The notes under the pieces were generated by a model, which made no database searches, was not told the DNA's origin, and saw nothing but the letters and a program-made list of their open reading frames with translations. A stretch of 64,000 nucleotides of DNA, taken from contig JAFLBS010000010.1 of the NCBI GenBank assembly GCA_017303755.1, positions 59,795 through 123,794 on the forward strand. Reading direction: 5' to 3'. The stretch's first letter is position 1, and every line of letters starts with the position of its first letter. Shown in pieces: positions 1-8,517 of this stretch. The position numbers were made by a program, and so were the translations under genes. The stretch comes from Flavobacteriales bacterium. GTDB taxonomy: Bacteria > Bacteroidota > Bacteroidia > Flavobacteriales > Flavobacteriaceae.

Positions 1-3
1 CAT
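1..3 (-). other. Start codon of next gene, probably nusA (cut by window)
   Basis: Bases 3 to 1 read ATG on the minus strand, 8 bases beyond the rimP stop. In Flavobacteriia rimP is normally followed by nusA and infB, so this is probably the nusA start. Only the start codon is visible, so the identity is inferred from gene order alone. Confidence 0.4.
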
Positions 4-11
4 TATTCTTA

Positions 12-479
12 TTAATTAAAATTTATTGTAACAATTGCTTCTATTATTTCATTGTAAGGAATTTCAGCTTTTTTAATCACTGTTTCTTTTCCTTTACCTA
101 TCTTCTTTGGCTCTCTGGCCGACCAAACTAAGGTTATTTTATCTTCGTCTGCATGTTCCAACTCTGCTTCAATTGTTTCAGATTTGGTTTTAACTTTTAG
201 TGTTCTTCCAATATTTTTTTTATACTGTCGTACCAATTTTAATGGCGAAGAAACACCTGCCGAAGCCACTTCTAAAGAAAAATCTTGTTCTTCTCGATCC
301 AAATTATTCTCAACAACTCTGCTGATATCGATACAATCCTGAAGTATTACTCCATTATCTCCATCCAAAGTTATGGATATTTTGTTAGAATTATCAATAC
401 TCAAATCAATTAAAAAAAGACTTGGCTTTTCTTGTAATGCTTGATTCAATAATTCAAATACTTGTTCTTTAAATGTCAT
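12..479 (-). CDS. rimP: Ribosome maturation factor RimP
   Basis: 155-residue cytoplasmic protein needed for 30S subunit maturation. The sequence has the RimP pattern: an N-terminal alpha/beta domain with [20 protein letters not shown] (the conserved S-P-L segment that ends domain 1) followed by a small Sm-like C-terminal domain. The open frame extends upstream to 515, but the ATG at 479 ([11 protein letters not shown]) fits the family start better, and the extra 12 residues look like untranslated leader. It is the first gene of an operon leading into a probable nusA, and has a good promoter at 544-572. Confidence 0.92.
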   Translation of the reverse strand: MTFKEQVFELLNQALQEKPSLFLIDLSIDNSNKISITLDGDNGVILQDCIDISRVVENNLDREEQDFSLEVASAGVSSPLKLVRQYKKNIGRTLKVKTKSETIEAELEHADEDKITLVWSAREPKKIGKGKETVIKKAEIPYNEIIEAIVTINFN

Positions 480-543
480 ATTTTTATAAAAAGAGGGAAG
501 CAATGCTTCCCTCATTATTTAGTTTTGATAATAAATAACGGTG

Positions 544-572
544 CAAATATACAATTTTTTTTTAATGACAAA
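544..572 (-). promoter_or_regulatory. Promoter of rimP operon
   Basis: On the minus strand TTTG (572-569), 17 bases, then TATATTTG (551-544): an exact match to the Bacteroidota -33 TTTG / -7 TAnnTTTG pattern, 64 bases upstream of the rimP ATG. Confidence 0.75.
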
Positions 573-655
573 TATCATTTACCAATCTTAAAAAAAATCC
601 TTACCTTTATCAAAGAAAAAATAAACTAAATAAAACCAGTAATTTATATCTAATC

Positions 656-1480
656 ATGAAAAAAATTTTAATACCTACAGACTTTTCTAAGCACGCTGAG
701 TATGCTTTGAAAGTAGCTGCTCAAATTGCCAAAAAAAACGATGGTGAAATTATTTTATTACACATGCTCGAGTTGCCTCATCAAGCTGGTGATGCCATTG
801 GCGCTGGAAAAGATATCCCTGAAATAATGTTTTTCAAAAATGCTGCAATCAAAAAATTAGAAGATTTGATGGACGAGGATTACCTTGACGGAATCAAAGT
901 TTCTGAAGTGGTTCAGTTTGAATTAGCATTTGACGGAATATTAAAAATAAGTCAAAAAAATAATGTTGATTTAGTTGTGATGGGTTCACACGGAGCAAGC
1001 GGATATAAAGAAATGTTCATTGGATCTAATGCTGAAAAAGTAGTTAGAAACTCTGAAGTTCCTGTTTTAATCATTAAAAAAGAGCAAGACAACTTCCAAG
1101 TTAATGATTTTGTTTTTGCTTCTGATTTTAGTGATGAAGTAAAAAAACCATTTGAAAAAGTAGTTGAGTTTGCCAATAAATTTGATGCTACACTTCACTT
1201 AGCTATGATTAACACTCCAAACGATTTTAAATCAACTTCTACTTCTGAGGAGATTATGAATAATTTTATTTCTAACTTCAAAGTAAATAAGCATCAAACA
1301 CACATCTATAATGAAACGAATGTTGAGAAAGGAATTTTAAATTTCTCGAATAGCATCAACGCTGATTTAATTGGAATGTGTACTCATGGAAGAAAAGGTT
1401 TATCTCACTTCTTTAACGGAAGCATTAGCGAAGACTTGGTAAATCACGCTACTCGTCCAGTGGTGACTTTCAAAATATAA
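656..1480 (+). CDS. Universal stress protein, tandem UspA domains
   Basis: 274-residue cytoplasmic protein made of two UspA folds (about 1-140 and 145-274). The first carries the complete ATP-binding pattern G-2x-G-9x-G-S in GSHGASGYKEMFIGS; the second has CTHGRKGLSHFFNGS, with the first glycine replaced by Cys, so only part of the site is kept. Such tandem Usp proteins are common in Bacteroidota and are associated with stress survival; the exact role is not known. Single-gene unit: a TACCTTTA -7-like box lies upstream near 612 and a strong terminator follows at 1504-1536. Confidence 0.9.
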   Translation: MKKILIPTDFSKHAEYALKVAAQIAKKNDGEIILLHMLELPHQAGDAIGAGKDIPEIMFFKNAAIKKLEDLMDEDYLDGIKVSEVVQFELAFDGILKISQKNNVDLVVMGSHGASGYKEMFIGSNAEKVVRNSEVPVLIIKKEQDNFQVNDFVFASDFSDEVKKPFEKVVEFANKFDATLHLAMINTPNDFKSTSTSEEIMNNFISNFKVNKHQTHIYNETNVEKGILNFSNSINADLIGMCTHGRKGLSHFFNGSISEDLVNHATRPVVTFKI

Positions 1481-1503
1481 CAACCAACCTAAACAACAAC
1501 TAA

Positions 1504-1536
1504 AAAACCTCTCGAGTAATTGAGAGGTTTTTTATT
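1504..1536 (+). terminator. Rho-independent terminator after usp gene
   Basis: AACCTCTC (1506-1513) pairs with GAGAGGTT (1522-1529), followed by a T run. Confidence 0.85.
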
Positions 1537-1550
1537 TATTCACCTTTTAT

Positions 1551-1583
1551 AAAACAAAAAATCCCAACCGTGAAGTTGGGATT
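1551..1583 (-). terminator. Terminator after tRNA-Gln
   Basis: ATCCCAAC (1561-1568) and GTTGGGAT (1575-1582) form an 8-bp stem with a 6-base loop. Read on the minus strand it is followed by TTTTTGTTTT, so it terminates the tRNA transcript. Confidence 0.75.
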
Positions 1584-1589
1584 ATTTTG

Positions 1590-1660
1590 TTGGTCTACAA
1601 GGACTCGAACCTTGAAAGACTGCACCAAAAACAGTTGTGTTACCATTACACCATAGACCA
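1590..1660 (-). tRNA. tRNA-Gln (anticodon TTG)
   Basis: A full cloverleaf can be folded on the minus strand: acceptor TGGTCTA / TAGACCA, D arm GTGT-AATGGTA-ACAC, anticodon arm ACTGT-TTTTGGT-GCAGT with anticodon TTG, T arm CAAGG-TTCGAGT-CCTTG, discriminator A. The weak U1-A72 first pair is typical of glutamine tRNAs. CCA is not encoded. Confidence 0.95.
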
Positions 1661-1878
1661 ATAATGCATGAATGCGGGTGCAAATTTAATACAAATTTTA
1701 TTTTAAGCAAATATTTCAATGCTTTTTATTCAAAAAAACTTTGAGTTTAGCCTTTAATCATGTTAACTATTTCATCTTAAAATATTTTCATGAAATAAAA
1801 ATCTTCTGGCAATGGCCTTCTGAAAGTTAATCGTAGGTTAAAGACAGCTAAAAAAATTCGTTTTACAATAAATCCTCT

Positions 1879-1886
1879 TATTTTTG
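1879..1886 (+). promoter_or_regulatory. -7 promoter element of kinase/regulator pair
   Basis: TATTTTTG matches TAnnTTTG exactly, 12 bases before the ATG at 1899. No clean -33 TTTG is seen. It contains the TTG at 1884 that could be mistaken for a start codon. Confidence 0.5.
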
Positions 1887-1898
1887 AATTCGAATTAC

Positions 1899-3269
1899 AT
1901 GCAAATGAAAAGAAAAATCAATATATTAATTACTATTTCAACTATCGTATTACTTGCGCTGTGCTTTGTACAATTGTATTTAGTAAAAACAGCTTATCGA
2001 TACAAAGTAGCACAATTTCGATTGGAAATTAAAGATCGGTTGAGTAAAATCACTAACGATTACAGCGATATTGACAGTACTATTTTTAATAAAAAAGACT
2101 TTTTATACCAACAATTGGCATCCAACTATCTAGCCAACAAAACTACTGGTGAAGAAATCAAACAGCAATTACTTGAAAATCAGTTTAGAAAACAATTGAC
2201 ATTAAAACTACAACAAGAATTTGAAAAAGAATTTCCTGATCACTCCATCGATTTTGCCATTGTTTTGAACAAGTTTGTTATGTTCAACAACCACAAACAA
2301 GCCGATACACTTTTTGCCGAAAAACCATTGATAGAAAATAAAATGTGCGGGAATTTGGCTTCGTTAGACGATGCTTTTTTGATTCGGAATTATGTCGGCA
2401 CCACAAGTTCTAACTCGGCTCAATCAACTTACAAACTACTGACAGAAGACGCACTGTATGTTTCAGTAAAAAATTGGGAGCTGATTGTATTAAAAAGAAT
2501 GTCGTCAATTTTAATCTTTTCCTTTCTTTCGATAATTATCTTAATCAGCATTTTTGTTGTCACTATTAAAGCCTTAATCAAGCAGAAAAAAATCAGCGAT
2601 ATCAAAACGGATTTCATTAACAATATCACTCACGAACTGAAAACTCCACTGACTACTTTATCGGTTTCAACCAAAATATTGGAACGCAATGACATCAAAG
2701 AAAACGAACAATTGTACAATCAATTACTCAACACCATCAATCGACAAAACGAGCGTTTACAACATCTGATAGACCAAGTAATGAATAATTCACTAGGTCA
2801 TGAAGAAATCGAACTTCAGAAGCAAAAAATTGAGGTACATTCTTTTTTAAATTCGATCATCAATGATTTTAAAATAGCACATACAAGCACTCAAATCCAA
2901 ACCTCTTTTCATTCCGAAGAAACCAAATTAAAATTGGATACTTTTCATTTAACAACAGCCATTTTGAATGTATTAGAAAATGCCGTGAAATACGGAAGCA
3001 CTTCGATAGTTATTTCAACACAACTTCAAAATAACGTGTTCTCCATTAGCATAGAAGACAACGGAATTGGAATAGAAAAGAACAAACAAAATCTGCTTTT
3101 TGACAAATTTTATCGCGTCGAACAAGGCAATGTTCATACAACAAAAGGACTAGGATTAGGCCTTTATTATGTAGATCAAATCATTAAAGCGCACAAAGGA
3201 AGTGTTAAATTGGTGAGTGATTTTGGTAAAGGCACCAAACTGACATTACTTATTCCTACTTCAATATAA
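1899..3269 (+). CDS. Two-component sensor histidine kinase (RprX-like)
   Basis: Inner-membrane kinase of about 456 residues. It has an N-terminal membrane segment (about 8-28), an extracytoplasmic sensor region of some 175 residues, a second membrane segment (about 206-230), a HisKA domain with FINNITHELKTPLTTL (phospho-acceptor His245), and a HATPase domain with N box NVLENAVKYG, G1 box DNGIGIEKN and G2 box GLGLGLYYVD. No HAMP domain is evident. The frame is open from a TTG at 1884, but that TTG lies in a -7 promoter box, so the ATG at 1899 (or 1905) is preferred. The cognate regulator gene starts 6 bases after the stop. The pair resembles Bacteroides RprX/RprY; the signal is unknown. Confidence 0.88.
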   Translation: MQMKRKINILITISTIVLLALCFVQLYLVKTAYRYKVAQFRLEIKDRLSKITNDYSDIDSTIFNKKDFLYQQLASNYLANKTTGEEIKQQLLENQFRKQLTLKLQQEFEKEFPDHSIDFAIVLNKFVMFNNHKQADTLFAEKPLIENKMCGNLASLDDAFLIRNYVGTTSSNSAQSTYKLLTEDALYVSVKNWELIVLKRMSSILIFSFLSIIILISIFVVTIKALIKQKKISDIKTDFINNITHELKTPLTTLSVSTKILERNDIKENEQLYNQLLNTINRQNERLQHLIDQVMNNSLGHEEIELQKQKIEVHSFLNSIINDFKIAHTSTQIQTSFHSEETKLKLDTFHLTTAILNVLENAVKYGSTSIVISTQLQNNVFSISIEDNGIGIEKNKQNLLFDKFYRVEQGNVHTTKGLGLGLYYVDQIIKAHKGSVKLVSDFGKGTKLTLLIPTSI

Positions 3270-3275
3270 TAAAAC

Positions 3276-3965
3276 ATGAAGAAAATTCTTTTAGTTGAAG
3301 ATGATGTTGATTTTTCGATTGTCTTACAGCAGTATTTACAGTTGAACCATTTTGATGTGACGGTAGTTGAAAACGGAAGGAAAGCATTGGATTTACTCTT
3401 AAGAAACACGTATGATATTTGTGTTTTTGATGTAATGATGCCTGAAATGGATGGATTTACGCTGGCTGAGAAAACCATCGAGATCAACCCAGAAACACCA
3501 TTTGTATTTTTGACAGCGAAGCAATTAATGGAAGATAAAATTAAAGGTCTTCAATTGGGCGCCGACGATTATATTGTCAAACCTTTTGAGGCAGAAGAAC
3601 TTATTTTGCGACTGAATAACATCTTAAAACGAAGTGAATCAAATTTCAATCGAAACCATGAAAAACAAAAAATTCAGTTGGGAAATTATCTTTTTGATAC
3701 TCAAAGAATGTGCTTGGAACTGAATGGAAAAACCCAGCAATTAACCGAAAAAGAAGCCGCTTTGATTCATTATTTTTATCATCATAAAAACCAATTGGTA
3801 AAACGGGAACAAATTTTAAAAGCCATTTGGAAGACCGATGATTTTTTCTCGGGAAGAAGCATGGATGTTTACATTAGTAAAATTCGCAAATACCTTCAAG
3901 AAGACACCAGAATAAGTATTGAAAGCACTCGATTCATCGGAATTGAATTCAAACTAACAACATAA
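3276..3965 (+). CDS. OmpR-family response regulator (RprY-like)
   Basis: 229-residue DNA-binding regulator. The receiver domain (1-120) has acidic pair EDD near residue 9, phospho-acceptor Asp52 in VFDVMMPEMDG, Thr in VFLTAK and Lys in IVKPFEAEEL. A winged-helix domain follows (about 130-229; LTEKEAALIHYFYHHKNQLV, SMDVYISKIRKYL). It is co-transcribed with the kinase directly upstream and is almost certainly its partner. DNA targets are not visible. Confidence 0.9.
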   Translation: MKKILLVEDDVDFSIVLQQYLQLNHFDVTVVENGRKALDLLLRNTYDICVFDVMMPEMDGFTLAEKTIEINPETPFVFLTAKQLMEDKIKGLQLGADDYIVKPFEAEELILRLNNILKRSESNFNRNHEKQKIQLGNYLFDTQRMCLELNGKTQQLTEKEAALIHYFYHHKNQLVKREQILKAIWKTDDFFSGRSMDVYISKIRKYLQEDTRISIESTRFIGIEFKLTT

Positions 3966-4096
3966 ACAACACTCATTTAAAAACAATAACGCCGAATCCT
4001 GTAGTAATAGAAAATTTTATAACGTTCAATTTATGGGTTTCGCTAAAAAAATAGTTTCTTTGCACTTAATTAAAATCAAATCTTCACACACTATAT

Positions 4097-7000
4097 ATGA
4101 CAACAGAAAGCTTTAAAAAGTGGAATACACTACTAGGTTGGGTCGCTTTTGCTATCGCATTGGTAACGTACACATTAACCGTTGAACCAACAATGAGTTT
4201 TTGGGATTGTGGTGAATACATTGCTACATCAGCAAAATTAGAAGTCGGACATCCACCAGGTGCGCCATTATATCAAATGCTTGGAGCATTTTTCTCGACC
4301 TTTGCTATGGGCAAAGAAAACATTGCTTTGATGGTGAACATGATGTCGGTTTTTTCAAGTGCATTTACCATTTTATTTATGTTTTGGTCATCAAATATCA
4401 TTCTTAAAAAAGTGGTATCAAGTTATACCGAGTTAACCAAAGACAATTCAGTTGCCATTTTAGGAAGTTCATTCGTCGGAGCATTAACGTTTACTTTCTC
4501 TGATAGTTTTTGGTACAATGCTGTAGAAGCTGAAGTATATGCAATGGCGACTTTATTCATTGCCTTATTGTTATGGCTTGGTTTACGTTGGGAACAAGAC
4601 ATGAATACACCACGTGGAAACCGATGGTTACTACTAATATCTCTAATCATTGGTTTGTCTTTTGGTGTACACTTTATGGCATTACTGACTATTCCTTCAA
4701 TCGGATTTTTATATTTCTTTAAAAATTACGAAAAAGTAACCGTTAAAAATTTCATCATTGCCAACATCGTAATTGTTGCTGTTTTGTTGTTCATCTTTAA
4801 GTTGCTTCTACCGTATACTTTGGGATTTTTTGGTAAAAGTGAGATCTTTTTTGTAAACAGCCTTGGACTTCCTTTTGACTCTGGAACCATCATCATGTTT
4901 GCGTTAATCATCGGGTTTTTCTACTTCGGATTACGCTATACTAAACAAAAAAATCAAGCTTTTTACAATACAATTTTGTTGTGTGTTTTGTTTGTTTTAA
5001 TCGGATTTTCAACTTGGTTGATGTTACCAATTCGTGCCAATGCGAACACTCCAATTAACGAAAACAAACCATCGGATGCCGCCGAAGTTTTAGCCTATTA
5101 CAATCGTGAGCAATATGGTGTTAATCCACTTTTTTACGGTCCGCAATACACTGATACTTTTGCTGGATTAGACGAAGATCAACCGTATTTAGACAAAGCT
5201 CCCAACTACGAGAGAAATTATCAAACCGGTAAATACGAGATTGTAAATCATTATAAAAATGCGGAGCAAAATTCAGACGACAATCACAAAGCTATTTTAC
5301 CGCGCTTATGGAGTACAGAACACATAGAAAACTACATTACTTTTACTAGTGTTCCAAAATTTGAATTGGATCACAATTATCCTTACGAAGAAGATTTGGA
5401 GCAATATGGAGTTGACATCAACACGTTAAGTGAAGAAGAATTATTTCAAGCTGTTGCTCAACTTAAAGATGAAATTCAAAAAACCATCAGCGAATTTAAA
5501 ACTGCTTACGCTCAAAAGCAAGTTGACAACGGAGATTATGTAAGTTTTTTGAAAAGATACAGCAAATACTTAATCGTTGAAAAACCTTCTACCTGGGACA
5601 ACATCAGTTTCATGGTTGAGTACCAATTTGGTTATATGTACGGTCGCTATTTGTTGTGGAACTTTGTTGGAAGACAAAACGACAACCAAGGAAAATACGA
5701 CAATTTAGATGGAAACTGGTTGAGCGGAATTACACCTTTAGACGAAATTCATTTAGGTCCGCAAAAGGATTTACCTCAAGACTTGGCTAACAACAAAGGA
5801 CGTAACACCTATTTCTTCTTACCTTTCTTGTTAGGACTAATTGGTTTTATGTACCACATTCAACGCGACAGAAAATCGTTCTACGTGTTATTGACGCTAT
5901 TCTTATTTACTGGTTTAGCCTTGAAGATTTATTTGAACGAACGTCCTTTCGAACCTAGAGAAAGAGACTATGCATTAGTTGGCTCGTTTTATGTATTTGC
6001 CATGTGGGTTGGTTTTGGAGTTTATGCATTATATGAAATCATAAAAGACAAGTTAGCTTCAAAAATTGCAGCGCCAATTACTATCGCAGCTTGTTTAATA
6101 GCTTCACCTGTATTAATGGCTACTCAAAACTGGGACGATCACGATCGTTCTGATAAATATACTGCATTGGCTATGGCAAAAGCGTATTTGGATTCGTGTG
6201 AACCCAATGCGATTTTGTACACAATTGGTGATAATGACACGTTCCCTTTATGGTATGCTCAAGAAATTGAAGGCTACAGAACTGACGTGAAAGTGTGTTG
6301 TACGAGTTTATTAATGACCGATTGGTACATTGATCAAATGAAAATGAAAACGTACAACTCTAATGGATTGCCAATTTCATTTAATCACAATCAATACGTA
6401 GATGGAACTAGAGATTACATTTTATTCAGCGGTCAAAGTGAAAACAGATGGAATCTAAAAGACTTCTTGGATTTTGCAAAAAGTGAAAATCCACGTACAA
6501 AAATAGAATTGGGCAGCGGACAAATGGCGAATTTCTTCCCAACTAATAAAGTTCGAATTCCAGTTGATAAAAATGCTGTAATCAAAAACAAAGTGGTAAG
6601 CCCTAGATTTAATGATTCTATTGTTCCTTACATTGATATTGACATTGATGGTGGTGCGATGTATAAAAATCGCTTGATAATGCTAGACATTTTGAATAAT
6701 AATAATTGGAAGCGACCAACCTATTTTACTGGAGGAAGTTTTGGCAATGAAGATTATTTATGGATGAAAGATTATTTGCAATTGGATGGTATGGTGTATA
6801 AATTGGTTCCGTTAAAAACCATAGTAGACAAAGAAAATCCATTTGATTTAGGACAAATTGATACTGATGTAATGTACAATTTAGTTCAAAAATGGACGTG
6901 GGGTAACGGCGAAAAAACCACTATTTATCATGATCCTGAAACGCGTAAAAACAGCATATCCTCTCGAAATAATTTATCTCGATTAATGTTCCAATTAATT

Positions 7001-7375
7001 AAAGAAGGCAAAAATGACAAAGCAAAAGCGATTATTGAAATGTCGTTGACCAAAATGCCAATAGACTATTACGGCTATTACACTGCGGTTGATCCATTTG
7101 CTGACGGATATTACAAAATTGGCGAAAAAGAAAAAGCACGTGAATTATTAAAAAAACTAATGGTTAAATACCAAGAGAATCTGAAATATTACAAAAACTT
7201 CAACGCTGCTGATCAAAACTTTATGCTGTCTGATATTTATACCGATATTGAGCGTTACCGTAATTTGTTGACCATTATGAAAGACAATAACGATTTATCA
7301 TTTTACAATCAGAACAAACCAACATTCAATACTTATGTAGCTATGTACAGTCGTTTTGATATGGAAAAAGAATAA
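4097..7375 (+). CDS. DUF2723 / TMEM260-like membrane O-glycosyltransferase
   Basis: 1092-residue protein. The first 650 residues hold about 11 membrane segments with a GT-C-type first loop: SFWDCGEYIATSAKLE, with Asp37 and Glu40 in the position of the catalytic acids of protein O-mannosyltransferases. The soluble C-terminal half (about 660-1092) ends in a helical, TPR-like stretch. The Pfam family is DUF2723, whose human member TMEM260 is a protein O-mannosyltransferase; Bacteroidota members are thought to glycosylate exported proteins. A donor and target cannot be read from the sequence. Single gene, with a strong terminator at 7402-7433. Confidence 0.85.
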   Translation: MTTESFKKWNTLLGWVAFAIALVTYTLTVEPTMSFWDCGEYIATSAKLEVGHPPGAPLYQMLGAFFSTFAMGKENIALMVNMMSVFSSAFTILFMFWSSNIILKKVVSSYTELTKDNSVAILGSSFVGALTFTFSDSFWYNAVEAEVYAMATLFIALLLWLGLRWEQDMNTPRGNRWLLLISLIIGLSFGVHFMALLTIPSIGFLYFFKNYEKVTVKNFIIANIVIVAVLLFIFKLLLPYTLGFFGKSEIFFVNSLGLPFDSGTIIMFALIIGFFYFGLRYTKQKNQAFYNTILLCVLFVLIGFSTWLMLPIRANANTPINENKPSDAAEVLAYYNREQYGVNPLFYGPQYTDTFAGLDEDQPYLDKAPNYERNYQTGKYEIVNHYKNAEQNSDDNHKAILPRLWSTEHIENYITFTSVPKFELDHNYPYEEDLEQYGVDINTLSEEELFQAVAQLKDEIQKTISEFKTAYAQKQVDNGDYVSFLKRYSKYLIVEKPSTWDNISFMVEYQFGYMYGRYLLWNFVGRQNDNQGKYDNLDGNWLSGITPLDEIHLGPQKDLPQDLANNKGRNTYFFLPFLLGLIGFMYHIQRDRKSFYVLLTLFLFTGLALKIYLNERPFEPRERDYALVGSFYVFAMWVGFGVYALYEIIKDKLASKIAAPITIAACLIASPVLMATQNWDDHDRSDKYTALAMAKAYLDSCEPNAILYTIGDNDTFPLWYAQEIEGYRTDVKVCCTSLLMTDWYIDQMKMKTYNSNGLPISFNHNQYVDGTRDYILFSGQSENRWNLKDFLDFAKSENPRTKIELGSGQMANFFPTNKVRIPVDKNAVIKNKVVSPRFNDSIVPYIDIDIDGGAMYKNRLIMLDILNNNNWKRPTYFTGGSFGNEDYLWMKDYLQLDGMVYKLVPLKTIVDKENPFDLGQIDTDVMYNLVQKWTWGNGEKTTIYHDPETRKNSISSRNNLSRLMFQLIKEGKNDKAKAIIEMSLTKMPIDYYGYYTAVDPFADGYYKIGEKEKARELLKKLMVKYQENLKYYKNFNAADQNFMLSDIYTDIERYRNLLTIMKDNNDLSFYNQNKPTFNTYVAMYSRFDMEKE

Positions 7376-7401
7376 ATCATATTAATTAATTTATACTATT
7401 T

Positions 7402-7433
7402 AGTGCCAATGGAATTTCTATTGGCACTTTTTA
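7402..7433 (+). terminator. Terminator after DUF2723 gene
   Basis: AGTGCCAAT (7402-7410) pairs with ATTGGCACT (7420-7428), then a T-rich tail. Confidence 0.85.
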
Positions 7434-7447
7434 TTTATTTTTGATTC

Positions 7448-8122
7448 ATGAACTTCTCTTGGGTAAAAACAAATTGGCTGATTAAAAAACTATTTTCTAA
7501 TTATGTTTGGGACATTCCCAATCATGAGAATAAAGTATACCTAACATTTGATGATGGACCAACTCCAGAAATCACCGAATGGATGTTAACACAACTAAAA
7601 TCTTTTGATGCTAAAGCTACTTTTTTTTGCATTGGTGATAATGTTAGAAAATTTCCAGAAATCTTTCAGAAAGTAACCAATGATGGTCATTCCATCGGAA
7701 ACCATACTTTTAATCATTTAAACGGATGGAATACTGAAAAGGAAGTTTATATTAAAAATGTAGAATTATGCAATCAAGTGATGGTAGAAAGCAAAAGGCA
7801 GAAGGCAGAAAGCAGTATTACCACCATAAAAGATAATCTGCAGACTGAGCTCTTTCGACCACCGTACGGAAAAATCAAACCTTCACAATCCAAAATTTTA
7901 CGAAAACAAGGCTATAAAATCATCATGTGGGATGTGATTAGCTATGATTTTGACGCCACAATTCCTCCTGAAAAGTGTTTAGAAAATGTATTGAAAAATG
8001 TACAATCGGGAAGTATAATCGTTTTTCATGACAGCAAAAAAGCGTTCCAGAACTTGGAATTTGTTTTACCAAGAACATTACAATTTTTAAAAGAAAATGG
8101 ATTTGTTTGTGATAAGTTGTAG
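7448..8122 (+). CDS. Polysaccharide deacetylase (NodB / CE4 family)
   Basis: 224-residue CE4 enzyme, expected to remove N-acetyl groups from a cell-wall or surface polysaccharide using a metal ion. Motif 1 is YLTFDDGPTPEI (Asp35-Asp36), motif 2 HSIGNHTFNH gives the metal histidines, motif 3 FRPPYGK, then MWDVISYDFD and the C-terminal His in SIIVFHDSKK. No clear signal peptide. A stretch near residues 114-123 (ESKRQKAESS) is encoded by a degenerate GGCAGAAA-type tandem (7787-7815) of the kind otherwise seen between genes; it lies in a loop between motifs and keeps the frame. Confidence 0.9.
   Translation: MNFSWVKTNWLIKKLFSNYVWDIPNHENKVYLTFDDGPTPEITEWMLTQLKSFDAKATFFCIGDNVRKFPEIFQKVTNDGHSIGNHTFNHLNGWNTEKEVYIKNVELCNQVMVESKRQKAESSITTIKDNLQTELFRPPYGKIKPSQSKILRKQGYKIIMWDVISYDFDATIPPEKCLENVLKNVQSGSIIVFHDSKKAFQNLEFVLPRTLQFLKENGFVCDKL
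7787..7815 (+). repeat. Degenerate AAGGCAGAA tandem inside a coding region
   Basis: Runs of GAAAGCA, AAAGGCA, GAAGGCA, GAAAGCA follow each other. Similar repeated short words occur in several intergenic gaps of this window; here the word lies in frame in the deacetylase gene. Confidence 0.6.
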
Positions 8123-8146
8123 AAAGAAATCACTTTCTCGCAATGA

Positions 8147-8443
8147 CTAAACCTGCTCTTGAACTAAACCAATAATAGTATTAGCATCCAACTCGCCCGA
8201 TTGCCTCCACACCATTTGACCTTCTTTATAAATCATCAATGTTGGCAACCCTTTTATACGAAGTGCTTCGGCTAATTCTTGATTTTTATCCACATCAATT
8301 TTAATCACTTTTGCTTTGTCTCCTAATGCTGCAGCGACATCTCTGATTACAGGATGCATCGATACTGACGACTCATTCCACTCGGTGTAGAAGTCGATTA
8401 AAACAGGAACTTGGGCATTGATAAGTTCTCCAAATTTTGACAT
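8147..8443 (-). CDS. Thioredoxin-fold protein lacking the CxxC motif
   Basis: 98-residue protein with the thioredoxin fold: PVLIDFYTEW, VIKIDVDKNQELAEALRIKG and the cis-Pro loop GLPTLMIYKEG line up with TrxA. At the active site, where TrxA has WCGPC, this protein has Trp22-Asn-Glu-Ser-Ser26, and there is no cysteine anywhere. It therefore cannot do dithiol exchange and is probably a binding or chaperone-like relative. The other fold residues are intact, so it is not a decayed gene; I recall similar WNExS sequences in other Flavobacteriaceae. Own promoter at 8496-8503. Confidence 0.85.
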   Translation of the reverse strand: MSKFGELINAQVPVLIDFYTEWNESSVSMHPVIRDVAAALGDKAKVIKIDVDKNQELAEALRIKGLPTLMIYKEGQMVWRQSGELDANTIIGLVQEQV

Positions 8444-8495
8444 AAAACCAAAATATTTATAGCTTTCTTTAAGAATTTGAAAGCAATTTGCAATA

Positions 8496-8503
8496 CAAAT
8501 ATA
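8496..8503 (-). promoter_or_regulatory. -7 promoter element of thioredoxin-like gene
   Basis: On the minus strand TATATTTG, an exact TAnnTTTG match, 52 bases upstream of the ATG. No convincing -33 TTTG. Confidence 0.5.
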
Positions 8504-8517
8504 CTATTTTTAACTAA

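Noticed and set aside
1771-1826. TTCATGAAA at 1787 upstream of the kinase at 1899, looking like another direct-repeat site
   Set aside because: The nearest similar units begin at 1771 and 1818, giving spacings of 16 and 31 bp, not 21; no pair with the right geometry.
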